From positions 434,001 through 498,000 of the forward strand of contig NZ_PGTS01000003.1 of assembly GCF_002844235.1 (NCBI RefSeq): a stretch of DNA of 64,000 nt. The letters are read 5' to 3'. Made by a program: the position numbers and the translations under genes. The stretch comes from Thalassospira povalilytica. Lineage in GTDB: Bacteria; Pseudomonadota; Alphaproteobacteria; Rhodospirillales; Thalassospiraceae. Positions 7,617 through 17,099 of the stretch are shown piece after piece. How positions within the stretch are numbered: position 1 is the first letter of the stretch; the number at the start of each line of letters is the position of its first letter. Below the pieces are notes generated by a model. It did not search any database, was not told the origin of the DNA, and worked only from the letters and a program-made list of their open reading frames with translations.

Positions 7617-8960
7617 ATGAGTTCTTCGCAGACCAAACGCCCGCTTTCATCGGCCAAAACCGGGCCAATTTCGGGTGATATCCGGGTACCGGGTGACAAA
7701 TCGATTTCCCACCGTTCCCTGATGTTTGGCGGTCTGGCGATCGGCACGACCAAGGTCACCGGCCTGCTTGAAGGCGAAGACGTTCTGGCAACCGCGGATG
7801 CCATGCGCAAACTCGGTGCAACCGTCACCCGCGATGAGGATGGCACCTGGCATGTAACCGGTGTTGGTGTCGGCGCATTGCGCGAACCCGATAGCGTGAT
7901 TGACATGGGCAATGCCGGAACCGGCATTCGTCTGATGGCCGGCATCGTTGCCACCCATCCGATCACCACCTTCTTTACCGGCGATGCGTCGCTGTGCAAA
8001 CGTCCGATGGGCCGTGTTGCCGATCCGCTTTCCAAATTCGGGGCACAATTCATCACCCGTGATCGGGGTCGTCCGCCAATGGCCGTGATCGGAACGGACG
8101 AAGCCAAACCGGTGACCTATACCCTTCCTATGGCATCTGCCCAGGTCAAATCGGCTGTGATGCTGGCCGGTCTCAATACGACCGGGACGACGACCGTGAT
8201 TGAACCCAAACCGTCGCGCGATCATACCGAACGCATGCTGCGTCATTTCGGGGTCGATGTGGATGTGAAGGTCAATGACGATGGCGGTCGTACCGTCAGC
8301 CTGACCGGTCCGGTCGAAATGAAGGCCGCTGACATTGTGGTGCCGACCGATCCGAGCTCGGCTGCCTTCCCGATGGTTGCGGCCCTGATCAATCCGGACT
8401 CCCATGTCACCATTCGCGACGTTTGCCTGAACCCGTTGCGTACCGGGCTGATCACCACCCTGATTGAAATGGGCGGCGATATCACGATTACCAATGAACG
8501 CGAAGAAGCCGGCGAAACCATCGGTGATCTGGTGGTGACGGGCAAAAACCGCCTGAAAGGCATCGTTGTTCCGGCCGAACGCGCCCCTTCAATGATTGAC
8601 GAATATCCGGTTCTTGCCGTGGCTGCGGCCTATGCCGAGGGCGAAACACGGATGTGCGATCTTGAAGAATTGCGTGTCAAGGAATCGGATCGTCTGGCTG
8701 CGGTCGCCGCCGGACTTGAAGCCAATGGCGTCATTCACCGTATCGAAGGCGATGATCTGATTGTGACCGGTGGTGTCGTTCCGGGCGGTGGTATGGTTGA
8801 AACCCATCTTGATCACCGCATTGCCATGTCATTCCTGGTGCTGGGTCTTGGCGCGGAAAAGCCGGTTGCGGTTGATGATGCCAATCCGATTGCCACCAGT
8901 TTCCCGAACTTTGAAAAGCTGATGGGCGAAATGGGCGCAAAATTCGCGCTGCATTCCTGA
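7617..8960 (+). CDS. aroA: 3-phosphoshikimate 1-carboxyvinyltransferase (EPSP synthase, class II)
   Basis: A 447-residue enzyme that joins shikimate-3-phosphate and phosphoenolpyruvate in the sixth step of the shikimate pathway, in the cytoplasm. Motifs GDKSISHRSLMFG, GDASLCKRPMGR, RAPSMIDEYP and LEELRVKESDRL are those of the class II (CP4-like) group. At the glyphosate-determining position this protein reads NAGTG, with Gly at about 101, where the insensitive CP4 enzyme has Ala. It starts a conserved aroA-cmk-rpsA run; cmk starts 50 bases downstream. Confidence 0.96.
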   Translation: MSSSQTKRPLSSAKTGPISGDIRVPGDKSISHRSLMFGGLAIGTTKVTGLLEGEDVLATADAMRKLGATVTRDEDGTWHVTGVGVGALREPDSVIDMGNAGTGIRLMAGIVATHPITTFFTGDASLCKRPMGRVADPLSKFGAQFITRDRGRPPMAVIGTDEAKPVTYTLPMASAQVKSAVMLAGLNTTGTTTVIEPKPSRDHTERMLRHFGVDVDVKVNDDGGRTVSLTGPVEMKAADIVVPTDPSSAAFPMVAALINPDSHVTIRDVCLNPLRTGLITTLIEMGGDITITNEREEAGETIGDLVVTGKNRLKGIVVPAERAPSMIDEYPVLAVAAAYAEGETRMCDLEELRVKESDRLAAVAAGLEANGVIHRIEGDDLIVTGGVVPGGGMVETHLDHRIAMSFLVLGLGAEKPVAVDDANPIATSFPNFEKLMGEMGAKFALHS

Positions 8961-9010
8961 TCGATCTGACCCAATATATATAGTCGCGATATAGACAGGG
9001 AGCGAAGCAT

Positions 9011-9655
9011 ATGATCATCGCCATTGATGGCCCGGCAGCGTCGGGCAAGGGGACGTTGGCGCGTCGAGTCGCAGACGCAATGGACTATGCCTACCTTGAT
9101 ACCGGACTTTTATATCGTGCCACCGGTGCGAAAGTTTTGGCTGCAAATGCCGACCCCGAAGACGAAGCAGCAGCCGTCAAGGCAGCGGAAAATCTTACGG
9201 CCAATGATCTGGACGGCGAAGAGCTCCGCAGCGAAGAAGTCGGAACCGCTGCCTCAAAAGTTGCAGCGATTCCAAAGGTTCGCGCCGTTTTGCTTGATTT
9301 CCAGCGCAGCCTTGCCACCAAGCCGCCCGGCGGAAAACGCGGTGCTGTTCTTGATGGCCGCGATATTGGAACGGTCGTTTGCCCCGAAGCCCCGATCAAG
9401 TTTTATCTGACGGCTTCAGTGGAAGAACGTGCAAACCGACGGTTCAAACAGTTGCAGGAAAAAAATCCCGCTGCTATATACGAGCGCGTTCTCAAAGAGC
9501 TTGAAGAACGGGATGCCCGAGACAGTGCTCGCGATGTCGCACCGCTCACCATGGCAAAAGACGCAATCCATATTGATACGGACCGTCTGAATGCCAATGC
9601 AGTGTTCGATGCCGTTATGGCACATATCCACACCCATATGGGCGCGGATGACTGA
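9011..9655 (+). CDS. cmk: Cytidylate kinase
   Basis: A 214-residue P-loop kinase that phosphorylates CMP and dCMP in pyrimidine nucleotide synthesis. It opens MIIAIDGPAASGKGT, giving the Walker A loop at residues 7-15. YLDTGLLYRA and VLDGRDIGTVV are the usual CMP-binding motifs, and RDARDSARDVAPL forms the lid. GGGAG lies upstream of the ATG. The order aroA-cmk-rpsA is conserved in proteobacteria. Confidence 0.96.
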   Translation: MIIAIDGPAASGKGTLARRVADAMDYAYLDTGLLYRATGAKVLAANADPEDEAAAVKAAENLTANDLDGEELRSEEVGTAASKVAAIPKVRAVLLDFQRSLATKPPGGKRGAVLDGRDIGTVVCPEAPIKFYLTASVEERANRRFKQLQEKNPAAIYERVLKELEERDARDSARDVAPLTMAKDAIHIDTDRLNANAVFDAVMAHIHTHMGADD

Positions 9656-9720
9656 TCAAAGGGCGTTTTAACCGTCAGGCGATGAACGATCCCGAGGTGC
9701 CGGTCATATGACCTGTCCCT

Positions 9721-9747
9721 AAGGTGAACGACTTGTGCGTTCACCTT
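9721..9747 (+). terminator. Hairpin between cmk and rpsA
   Basis: AAGGTGAACG (9721-9730) pairs perfectly with CGTTCACCTT (9738-9747) across a 7-nt loop, followed by only two further T bases. It may be a weak terminator or attenuator that lowers cmk read-through relative to rpsA. Confidence 0.5.
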
Positions 9748-9889
9748 TTCGTGTATGGAAGGCATGCCTTTCATGGATGTCGGGTTCGCCCAATGACTGA
9801 CATTTTTGCCGCGATTTTGCGGTTTAAGACCACCGGACACAACCGGTTGGCCAGAATATGATGACGATACTCGAAAGGAAGTCTGGTTT

Positions 9890-11593
9890 ATGACCACCGC
9901 TGAAGAAGCACAATTCTCGACCGGCGAAGATTTTGCCGCCCTGTTGGCTGAAACCCTTGGTTCTGAAGACGAAGGTTTTGTCGGCCGCGTAATGACCGGT
10001 TCGGTCGTTAAGAAAACTGACGATGACGCAATCGTCGATGTCGGCCTGAAATCCGAAGGCCGCGTTCCGCTTAAAGAATTTGGCGCAGGCGAAGTAAACA
10101 TTGGCGATACCGTTGATGTTTATGTCGACCGCTATGAAAACAAAGATGGCCTGATCGTTCTGTCGCGCGAAAAAGCGCGCCGCGAAGAAGCCTGGGTTGA
10201 GCTGGAAAAACAGTTCTCCGAAGGCAAACGCGTTGACGGCACCATCTTTGGTCGCGTTAAAGGCGGCTTCACCGTTGACCTGTCGGGTGCAGTTGCATTC
10301 CTTCCGGGTTCCCAGGTTGATATCCGTCCGGTCCGTGACGTTACCCCGCTGATGAACAACCCGCAGCCGTTCCAGATCCTGAAAATGGATCGTTCGCGCG
10401 GTAACATCGTGGTTTCGCGTCGTGCAGTTCTCGAAGAGACCCGTGCAGAACAGCGTGCTGAACTGATCCAGAACCTTCAGGAAGGTCAGGTTCTTGACGG
10501 CGTTGTCAAAAACATCACCGATTACGGCGCATTCGTCGATCTCGGCGGCGTTGACGGCCTGCTGCACGTTACCGACATCGCTTGGAAACGTATCAACCAT
10601 CCGTCCGAAGCTCTGCAGATCGGCCAGACTGTTAAAGTTCAGGTCATCCGCTTCAACAGCGAAACCCAGCGTATCTCGCTTGGCATGAAGCAGCTTGAAG
10701 CTGATCCGTGGGAAGGCGTCGAAGCCAAATACCCGGTCGGTTCGAAATTCGAAGGTCGTGTCACCAACATCACCGATTACGGCGCATTCGTCGAACTCGA
10801 AGCTGGTGTCGAAGGCCTGGTCCACGTTTCCGAAATGTCCTGGACCAAGAAAAACATCCACCCGGGCAAAATCGTTTCGACCTCGCAGGAAGTCGAAGTC
10901 ATGGTGCTCGACGTCGATGCCCAGAAACGTCGTATCTCGCTTGGTCTCAAGCAGTGCACCTCGAACCCGTGGGATGCCTTCCTTGCAGCTCACCCGGTCG
11001 AGTCCGAGATCGAAGGCGAAGTCAAGAACATCACCGAATTCGGTCTGTTCATCGGCCTCATGGGCGGTATCGACGGTATGGCTCACCTTTCGGACCTGTC
11101 CTGGGACCGTGCTGGTGAAGAAGTCATCAAAGAATACAAAAAAGGCGACATCGTCAAAGCCAAGGTTCTTGACGTTGACGTTGAAAAAGAACGCATCTCG
11201 CTTGGCATCAAACAGCTTGCTGGCGATCCGTTCAAAGAAGCAGTTACCGGTATCAAGCGTGGCGAAACCGTCACCTGCGAGATCACCGAAGTCAATGACG
11301 GCGGCATCGAAGTTGCTGTTGGCGACACCGAACTGAAAGGCTTCATCCGTAAAGCTGAACTGGCGCGTGAGCGTTCGGAACAGCGTCCGGAACGCTTCGC
11401 AGTTGGTGAAAAAGTCGACGCACGCGTTACCGCAATCGACGCCAAAACCCGTAAAGTTTCCCTCTCGGTCAAAGCTCTTGAAGTTGCTGACGAGAAGAAA
11501 GCAATGGCGGATTACGGCTCTGCTGACAGCGGCGCATCGCTCGGCGATATCCTCGGCGAAGCTCTGCGCAAAAAGCAGGAAGGCGGCGAATAA
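9890..11593 (+). CDS. rpsA: 30S ribosomal protein S1
   Basis: A 567-residue protein with six S1 (OB-fold) repeats. The middle repeats carry the repeated signature NITDYGAFV(D/E)L and the fourth NITEFGLFIGL. S1 binds mRNA leaders and helps the 30S subunit start translation. The open frame extends upstream to 9806, but ATG 9890 is preceded by AAGGAAG at 9875-9881 and matches the usual MTTAEEAQFS-like N-terminus. Codon use is visibly biased to a narrow set, as expected for a highly expressed gene. Confidence 0.96.
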   Translation: MTTAEEAQFSTGEDFAALLAETLGSEDEGFVGRVMTGSVVKKTDDDAIVDVGLKSEGRVPLKEFGAGEVNIGDTVDVYVDRYENKDGLIVLSREKARREEAWVELEKQFSEGKRVDGTIFGRVKGGFTVDLSGAVAFLPGSQVDIRPVRDVTPLMNNPQPFQILKMDRSRGNIVVSRRAVLEETRAEQRAELIQNLQEGQVLDGVVKNITDYGAFVDLGGVDGLLHVTDIAWKRINHPSEALQIGQTVKVQVIRFNSETQRISLGMKQLEADPWEGVEAKYPVGSKFEGRVTNITDYGAFVELEAGVEGLVHVSEMSWTKKNIHPGKIVSTSQEVEVMVLDVDAQKRRISLGLKQCTSNPWDAFLAAHPVESEIEGEVKNITEFGLFIGLMGGIDGMAHLSDLSWDRAGEEVIKEYKKGDIVKAKVLDVDVEKERISLGIKQLAGDPFKEAVTGIKRGETVTCEITEVNDGGIEVAVGDTELKGFIRKAELARERSEQRPERFAVGEKVDARVTAIDAKTRKVSLSVKALEVADEKKAMADYGSADSGASLGDILGEALRKKQEGGE

Positions 11594-12063
11594 GCCACCC
11601 TCCGACGAAATACGGTCTGATCTTTTTCGGACCGAACAGACGGGTCGCACATTGTGCGGCCCGTTTTGTTTTTGGCCTTCGCTCGGATGGCGCATGCCAA
11701 CCGGCATATGGGTGAGCCGCCCGGTACGATGCGCGCCTCATGATCCGGGGGCGTTTGATGATCTTTCTATCTTGCTGACATGGCTGATCTGGTTGGGGCG
11801 GGGGTTGAGAAAACGGGTTGTTCCGGGCGCTCGTATCTGCTGGCAGCCCGGCCGGATTTGGCCTTTGAAATTGTATATCATCCGAGTTTTGACCCCGGAT
11901 TGGTGCCCGGTGCTGCCCTGTTCGTCATTTTTCGCGAAAATTTTGATTTTAAACGCTTTTTGTCCTTGCCTTCTTGGCCGAGAAAAACCATTTGAAAAGG
12001 CAGGTTTTTGGGCGGACAGCCTTCTAAGTATTTGATTGAACAATTAGAACCGGGGCACCGTAA
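11594..12063. other. Intergenic region between rpsA and sppA
   Basis: Holds the rpsA terminator at its left end. The remaining 390 bases contain short open frames on both strands, but none has a ribosome-binding sequence, family motifs or the local codon bias. The sppA promoter presumably lies here; I cannot place it with confidence. Confidence 0.4.
11640..11670 (+). terminator. Rho-independent terminator of rpsA
   Basis: Stem ACGGGTCGCAC (11640-11650) with GTGCGGCCCGT (11654-11664), 11 bp with one G:T pair, loop ATT, then TTTGTTTTT. Confidence 0.85.
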
Positions 12064-12987
12064 ATGGCGCTTGATGCCGATATCCTGCTTGATCGACGTC
12101 GCTTGAAGAAATCAGTCTTCCGCTGGCGCGTTGTGGCCGTCATTGCTGTCATTGCCGTGATCATTATCGGTCTGGCCGGAACCGGCGTGCAGAACAGTGT
12201 TCTGGGCGGCATCGGTCCGAGAATCGTTGAAATCAATATCGAAGGCGTGATCACCGAAGATCCCTATTTGCTTGATGCGCTGGCCGCCATCGAAGAAGAC
12301 AGCGACGTTGTCGGTGTGATTGTCCATATCAACAGCCCGGGCGGCACCATGGTCGGGGGCGAAACGCTGTATGAAGCGTTGCGCCGGATCGGGGAAACCC
12401 GCCCCATCGTTGCCGAAATGGGCACGGTTGCCGCATCGGGTGGCTATATGACCGCGATTGCTGCTGACCATATCATTGCGCGGCGCGGAACGATTACCGG
12501 ATCAATCGGGGTGATTTTCCAGTCGATGAATTTCAACGGCACGCTTGAAAAGCTTGGCGTCGAGCCGCTTACCGTCAAAAGTGGACCGCTTAAAGCGGCA
12601 CCGAATCCGTTCGAACCGGTTGATGATGCTGCAAAAACGGCCATGCAAGGCCTGATTTCCGACATGTTTGACGTGTTTGTCGGAATGGTTGCCGAACGGC
12701 GTGACATGCCGGTCGACACGGTAAAAACATTGGCAGATGGTCGCGTCTATACCGGACAGCAAGCACTTGCCAATGGCTTGATTGATGAAATTGGAGGCCG
12801 TCGTGAAGCCTTGCGCTGGCTTGAAAACGAAGCTGGTGTCACGCCGGAAGCGGACATCGTGCCGCTTGAAATTGAGTACCCGGAGGACGATTTGATGAGC
12901 GCACTCTTTGAAGGAAACCTTGGAAAAGTGCTGTCATCTGAGGGGCTTAAACTTGACGGTTTGCTAGCTGTCTGGCAACCTGAGTGA
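12064..12987 (+). CDS. sppA: Signal peptide peptidase SppA, S49 family (short form)
   Basis: A 307-residue membrane protease that degrades cleaved signal peptides. A single transmembrane helix occupies about residues 21-40 (WRVVAVIAVIAVIIIGLAG). The Ser-Lys catalytic dyad is visible as S125 in VAASGGYM and K177 in SGPLKAAPN; the 52-residue spacing is the same as in Bacillus SppA. HINSPGGTMVGGE and TGSIGVI are the other conserved motifs. Its length is that of the single-domain form. ihfB follows 70 bases downstream, a common alphaproteobacterial pairing. Confidence 0.93.
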   Translation: MALDADILLDRRRLKKSVFRWRVVAVIAVIAVIIIGLAGTGVQNSVLGGIGPRIVEINIEGVITEDPYLLDALAAIEEDSDVVGVIVHINSPGGTMVGGETLYEALRRIGETRPIVAEMGTVAASGGYMTAIAADHIIARRGTITGSIGVIFQSMNFNGTLEKLGVEPLTVKSGPLKAAPNPFEPVDDAAKTAMQGLISDMFDVFVGMVAERRDMPVDTVKTLADGRVYTGQQALANGLIDEIGGRREALRWLENEAGVTPEADIVPLEIEYPEDDLMSALFEGNLGKVLSSEGLKLDGLLAVWQPE

Positions 12988-13057
12988 TAGTTACCGAACA
13001 AATAATCTAATTCGCGGTTGAGTGAGACTGTCAGCACGAACAGGATGGGGCCTGGAA

Positions 13058-13333
13058 ATGACAAAATCTGAATTGATTGCCCGGCTTGCTGAATTGAATC
13101 CGCATCTCTATCAGCGAGACGTCGAACGGATTGTTGCAACGATTTTTGACGAAATCACTGATGCGCTTGCCCGTGGCGACCGGGTCGAACTGCGCGGTTT
13201 TGGTGCATTTTCCGTCAAACAGCGTGATGCCCGCGTCGGGCGGAACCCGCGTACCGGTGACGCGGTCCCTGTTGGTGAGAAAAAGGTTCCCTATTTCAAA
13301 ACCGGCAAGCAGCTCCGTGAACGTCTGAACTGA
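13058..13333 (+). CDS. ihfB: Integration host factor subunit beta
   Basis: A 91-residue DNA-bending protein of the HU/IHF family, acting as a heterodimer with IHF alpha in transcription, replication and recombination. It begins [21 protein letters not shown]. The beta-arm sequence [22 protein letters not shown] ends in the NPRTG signature that inserts in the minor groove. An upstream GTG at 13022 is in frame, but ATG 13058 gives the standard family N-terminus. Confidence 0.94.
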   Translation: MTKSELIARLAELNPHLYQRDVERIVATIFDEITDALARGDRVELRGFGAFSVKQRDARVGRNPRTGDAVPVGEKKVPYFKTGKQLRERLN

Positions 13334-13549
13334 TTTCCGTTTGATGGATGATTGATTGACGATCGCATTGCCGGTCGTCACGCAAAACCGCCACGACACA
13401 GCATGCTGTGTCGCTGGTGGCTTGGCTTTTGCCTGCGCTTTGCGCCATACTGTTGCATCAATCCCCGAACGTGACCTGTTGCCTGAATTCGGGGGACGCC
13501 TGATCTGTCGGGTGTCTGCCGCCATCCTGTCAGGCACAAGGAGCCCAGA

Positions 13550-13849
13550 ATGCGTATCCTTTACTGGATTATTTCCATACCGCTTGCGGTCCTGATTGCC
13601 GTTTTTGCCGTGTCCAACCGTGCGCTTGTGACGCTGTCGCTCTGGCCGTTGCCCTACGAGGTCGACCTGCCGCTGTTCCTGCCGATCATGGTGGCCTTGC
13701 TTGTGGGGCTGGGCATCGGATTTGCCTATGAATGGCTGATCCATGGCAAACACCGCCGTGCCGCCCGGCGCATGGACAGTGAACTCAAACGCATCAAAAA
13801 TGACGATGCGACCCCCAAGTCCGATCAAAAGGCACTTGGCCACAGCTGA
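13550..13849 (+). CDS. LapA family (DUF1049) inner-membrane protein
   Basis: A 99-residue protein with two hydrophobic segments, about residues 4-24 and 42-60, and a basic C-terminal tail (KHRRAARRMDSELKR). VFAVSNRALVTLSLWPLP and the second helix fit the lipopolysaccharide assembly protein A domain family. In E. coli the LapA/LapB pair controls LpxC turnover; no lapB-like TPR gene is adjacent here. A ribosome-binding sequence AAGGAG lies just upstream, and a terminator follows directly. Confidence 0.8.
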   Translation: MRILYWIISIPLAVLIAVFAVSNRALVTLSLWPLPYEVDLPLFLPIMVALLVGLGIGFAYEWLIHGKHRRAARRMDSELKRIKNDDATPKSDQKALGHS

Positions 13850-13855
13850 TCCCAA

Positions 13856-13879
13856 GGGCTCCTTTCGGAGCCCTTTTTT
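13856..13879 (+). terminator. Rho-independent terminator after the lapA-like gene
   Basis: GGGCTCC (13856-13862), TTTC loop, GGAGCCC (13867-13873), then six T bases. A textbook hairpin. Confidence 0.9.
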
Positions 13880-14033
13880 ATGGTCCGTTTCCGGTGATCG
13901 AACCCGATGCATGGGGCCATGCAGTCATCTGGTACTATTTGACATTGGCCTTTGTGGATAAATCGGCTAAGCCATGTCCGGTCCGCGCAGCTGATTGTGG
14001 GCCATGACCCAATTGCCAGCAGCGGAGGACATC

Positions 14034-14756
14034 ATGACCCGGACCCTTTCCCCAAAAGACCGCATTTTCTGTGCCATCGATACCACGGACCTTGATCATG
14101 CAATTGATCTGGCATCGCGGTTGTCGGGCGTGATTGGCGGGGCAAAGCTGGGCAAGGAATTCTTTGCTGCCCACGGTCCGCAGGGTGTCCGCGCGGTTGC
14201 CAAGACCGGCATGCCGATCTTCCTTGATGTCAAATATCACGATATCCCCAACACGGTTGCCGGTGCCATTCGTGCTGTCACTCCGATGGGGCTTAAAATC
14301 GTCAATGTTCATGCCGCTGGCGGCATCGAAATGATGAAGCGTGCCGGGGATGCCGCACGCGAAGCGGCCGACAAGGCCGGTGTCGAAGTGCCCTGGGTAA
14401 TCGCTGTAACCATCCTGACCAGCATGGACCAGGCTGACCTTGATGATGTCGGGCTCAAAGGCCCGATCGAGGATCGCGTCGTCAAACTGGCCGAATTGAC
14501 CAAAAAGGCCGGTCTGGACGGTGTCGTCTGCTCGGCGCAGGAAATTACCCCGGTCCGCCGTGCCCTTGGCGATGATTTCAAACTGATCACGCCGGGTATT
14601 CGTCCGGCCTGGGCATCAAGTGACGATCAGAAACGCATCGTTACCCCGGCCGATGCCGTTGCCATGGGCAGTGACGTTCTGGTTATCGGTCGTCCGATCA
14701 CCAAGGCAGAAGACCCGATCGAAGCCGCCAAACGCATCGTGACCGAGCTTTCCTGA
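14034..14756 (+). CDS. pyrF: Orotidine 5'-phosphate decarboxylase
   Basis: A 240-residue enzyme for the last step of UMP synthesis. The active-site Lys and Asp lie in FLDVKYHDIPNT; other motifs are FCAIDTTDLDHA and LVIGRPIT near the C-terminus, which binds the phosphate. An in-frame TTG at 13995 would add 13 residues, but ATG 14034 is preceded by GGAGGA at 14024-14029 and is clearly better. It appears to be a single-gene transcript, flanked by terminators on both sides. Confidence 0.94.
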   Translation: MTRTLSPKDRIFCAIDTTDLDHAIDLASRLSGVIGGAKLGKEFFAAHGPQGVRAVAKTGMPIFLDVKYHDIPNTVAGAIRAVTPMGLKIVNVHAAGGIEMMKRAGDAAREAADKAGVEVPWVIAVTILTSMDQADLDDVGLKGPIEDRVVKLAELTKKAGLDGVVCSAQEITPVRRALGDDFKLITPGIRPAWASSDDQKRIVTPADAVAMGSDVLVIGRPITKAEDPIEAAKRIVTELS

Positions 14757-14779
14757 TCACAGGACCGGCTCCCGCGATC

Positions 14780-14812
14780 AAGGCCCGGCATTGTCCGGGC
14801 CTTTGTTTTTTT
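14780..14812 (+). terminator. Rho-independent terminator of pyrF
   Basis: AAGGCCCGG (14780-14788) pairs with CCGGGCCTT (14795-14803), 6-nt loop, followed by TGTTTTTTT. Confidence 0.9.
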
Positions 14813-14996
14813 GGGACAGGCCATAAAGATCAGCTGTGAATGTCGTGCATGCTGCCATGCGGATTTCGCGATGGTTTTATCGCCCGCTTTATCTCAGAAT
14901 TGAATCGTTTCAAAAATTGGTGCAATATGGCCATCTCGCAGTTGCACAAAATCCGGATCCGTCGAACCGGCCCGGGTTTATCTGGATATTTCTGAC

Positions 14997-16205
14997 ATGA
15001 CTGATACCGCCACCCGCCCGGGATTTCTCGGGAACTTACCGATTCTTGCCCTGGCCCTTGCGTCTTTTGGCATCGGGACCACCGAATTTGTCATTATGGG
15101 ATTGCTGCCCGATGTGGCGCTTGATCTTGGTGTCACCATTCCCGATGCCGGGTTGCTTGTCACCGGTTATGCGCTGGGTGTGACCTTCGGGGCGCCGTTC
15201 CTTGCGATTGCAACGGCGCGCATGGATCGCAGGCGCGCACTTTTGCTTCTGATTTCGATCTTCATCATCGGCAATTTCCTGTGTGCTGTGGCCCCGGATT
15301 ACTGGCTTCTGATGGCGGCCCGCGTTGTGACGGCCTTCTGTCATGGGGCCTTCTTTGGTCTGGGGGCCGTGGTTGCGTCAAACCTGGTGGCACCGCATAA
15401 ACGGGTTCAGGCCATTGCGCTTATGTTTTCGGGGCTGACACTGGCCAATGTTCTTGGTGTGCCGTTTGGTACTGCCCTTGGTCAGGAACTGGGGTGGCGA
15501 TCGACCTTCTGGGCGGTTGTTGCCATTGGCATTGTTGCTGCCCTGGCACTTTATGTTGCCTTGCCGCGCAAGATCGCCGCATCAACCGGAAGCCTGTGGG
15601 CAGAAGCCAAGTCCCTGGGCAAGGTCCAGGTCCTGTTTGCCATGCTGATTTCGGTTCTGGCATCGGCCAGCATGTTCAGCGTCTTTACCTATATCACCCC
15701 GATGCTTCAGGAAATTACCGGCATCTCCCCGCGTCAGGTGACCTATGTGCTGCTGCTGTTCGGGGTTGGTCTGACAGTGGGCAACTATATCGGCGGTCGA
15801 CTGGGGGACTGGCGTCTGATGCCGGCGATCATTATTGCCTTTGTCCTGTTGATTGCCATTCTGGCCATGTTCACCGAAACCCTGACCGAAGTCATCCCGG
15901 CGGTGATCACGGTGATGCTGTGGGGTGTTGTGGCCTTTGCCCTGGTATCCCCGCTTCAGATGCGCGTGGTCAACGAGGCGTCCGAGGCCCCCAATCTGGC
16001 CTCCACCCTTAATCAGGGGGCGTTCAATCTTGGCAATGCCGGTGGGGCCTGGTTCGGTGGTCTTGCCATCACGCACGGCGTTTCCTATCAGCATATCCCA
16101 TGGCTTGGGGCCGGAATTGCGGTGCTGGCGCTGCTGTTTACGGTCTGGAGCCACCTGCTTGATCGTGGCGATGAAGTCTTTGCCCAAAGTGGTGCCAACG
16201 CCTGA
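14997..16205 (+). CDS. MFS transporter, DHA1 family (AraJ/NepI-like exporter)
   Basis: A 402-residue protein with about 12 hydrophobic helices. The N-terminal helix FGIGTTEFVIMGLLPDVA and the loop TARMDRRRALLL (MFS motif A) mark the drug:H+ antiporter-1 group that includes the E. coli sugar and purine-nucleoside exporters AraJ, SotB and NepI. It probably exports small metabolites or drugs by proton antiport; the substrate is not predictable. No regulator is adjacent. Confidence 0.87.
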   Translation: MTDTATRPGFLGNLPILALALASFGIGTTEFVIMGLLPDVALDLGVTIPDAGLLVTGYALGVTFGAPFLAIATARMDRRRALLLLISIFIIGNFLCAVAPDYWLLMAARVVTAFCHGAFFGLGAVVASNLVAPHKRVQAIALMFSGLTLANVLGVPFGTALGQELGWRSTFWAVVAIGIVAALALYVALPRKIAASTGSLWAEAKSLGKVQVLFAMLISVLASASMFSVFTYITPMLQEITGISPRQVTYVLLLFGVGLTVGNYIGGRLGDWRLMPAIIIAFVLLIAILAMFTETLTEVIPAVITVMLWGVVAFALVSPLQMRVVNEASEAPNLASTLNQGAFNLGNAGGAWFGGLAITHGVSYQHIPWLGAGIAVLALLFTVWSHLLDRGDEVFAQSGANA

Positions 16206-16233
16206 TCATTCGGGCAAACCGTCCTTGCAAAAC

Positions 16234-16265
16234 AAAACCCGTCAGCCTCTCGGTTGACGGGTTTT
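16234..16265. terminator. Bidirectional terminator between the MFS and TSUP genes
   Basis: A 14-bp stem (16234-16247 with 16252-16265, one G:T pair), TCTC loop, with A and T runs at the two ends so that it serves both convergent genes. Confidence 0.9.
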
Positions 16266-16295
16266 TGATATCTGTGTGCGGTCTTTTGAGCGGAC

Positions 16296-17099
16296 CTAGC
16301 CGATCCAGTGGCGGATCTGATCATAGGTCTGGCTGATCACGGGGCCATATTGATCAATGATCAGCTTGATCGAAATCGCGATCGACGTAACGACCAGAAG
16401 CGGCCGCACAAGTCGCGCGCCGACCTTCATCACCAGATGCGATCCGATCTGCGCACCAAGCAGTGCACCAACCGCCATCACACCGCCAACAACCCAGACA
16501 ACCTCGCCCCCGGCAATGAACATCACAAGGGATGCAAAATTCGATGTGAAGTTCAAAACCTTGGTATGCGCGGTTGCCTTGGTCATGTTGAAACCAAGCA
16601 GCGCGACAAAGGCGATCGAGAAAAAGGACCCCGTTCCCGGGCCAAAGAACCCGTCATAAAACCCGATGCCAAACCCGGCGGTAAAGGCAAAGGTCGCCTT
16701 GCTGATCAACTGATGCGCATCGATATCGCCCACGCGCGGCGAAAACAGGAAATAAAGCGCAATCAGGATCAAAAGACCGGGCAGGATCGTCATCAATATG
16801 CCGGGATCAAGCATCTGCACCAATACGGTGCCAAGTGCTGATCCGGCAAAGGTCAGAACAATCGCCAAAACCATGTCGCGCGGATTGACGTGACCCTTGC
16901 GGATGAAGTTAAGCGATGCGGTAAAACTGCCAAAGCTTCCCTGCAACTTGTTGGTTGCAAGTGCTTGCGCCGGTGTCACGCCCGCCCAAAGCAGGGCCGG
17001 AATGGTAATCAGGCCGCCGCCGCCGGCAATCGCATCAACACAGGCCGCAAGTGCGGCAACGCCGAACAGGATCGCTAAAAGATCAAAACCAAATTCCAT
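16296..17099 (-). CDS. TSUP family (TauE/SafE, DUF81) membrane permease
   Basis: A 267-residue protein with about eight hydrophobic segments. The N-terminal motif AACVDAIAGGGGLITIPALL and the central GFGIGFYDGFFGPGTGSF are the two half-repeats diagnostic of the sulfite/organosulfonate exporter family. The frame stays open to 17276, but the extra residues are arginine-rich and unlike a membrane protein, so the start MEFGFDLLAI at 17099 is chosen. The substrate may be a sulfur oxyanion or organic anion. It is divergent from mutM. Confidence 0.87.
   Translation of the reverse strand: MEFGFDLLAILFGVAALAACVDAIAGGGGLITIPALLWAGVTPAQALATNKLQGSFGSFTASLNFIRKGHVNPRDMVLAIVLTFAGSALGTVLVQMLDPGILMTILPGLLILIALYFLFSPRVGDIDAHQLISKATFAFTAGFGIGFYDGFFGPGTGSFFSIAFVALLGFNMTKATAHTKVLNFTSNFASLVMFIAGGEVVWVVGGVMAVGALLGAQIGSHLVMKVGARLVRPLLVVTSIAISIKLIIDQYGPVISQTYDQIRHWIG

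Noticed and set aside
9824-11707. Long open frame antisense to rpsA (627 codons)
   Set aside because: Mirror frame created by the strong codon bias of rpsA; it has no ribosome-binding sequence or family motifs.
11780-11995. 71-codon plus-strand ORF between rpsA and sppA
   Set aside because: No ribosome-binding sequence, no recognisable motifs and unusual composition compared with neighbouring genes.
13356-13595. 79-codon ORF between ihfB and the lapA-like gene
   Set aside because: It runs into the lapA-like gene in another frame and has no start signal or family features.
13953-13961. Perfect DnaA box (TGTGGATAA) upstream of pyrF
   Set aside because: A single 9-mer is expected about 0.5 times by chance in 64 kb on two strands, and no second box is nearby.
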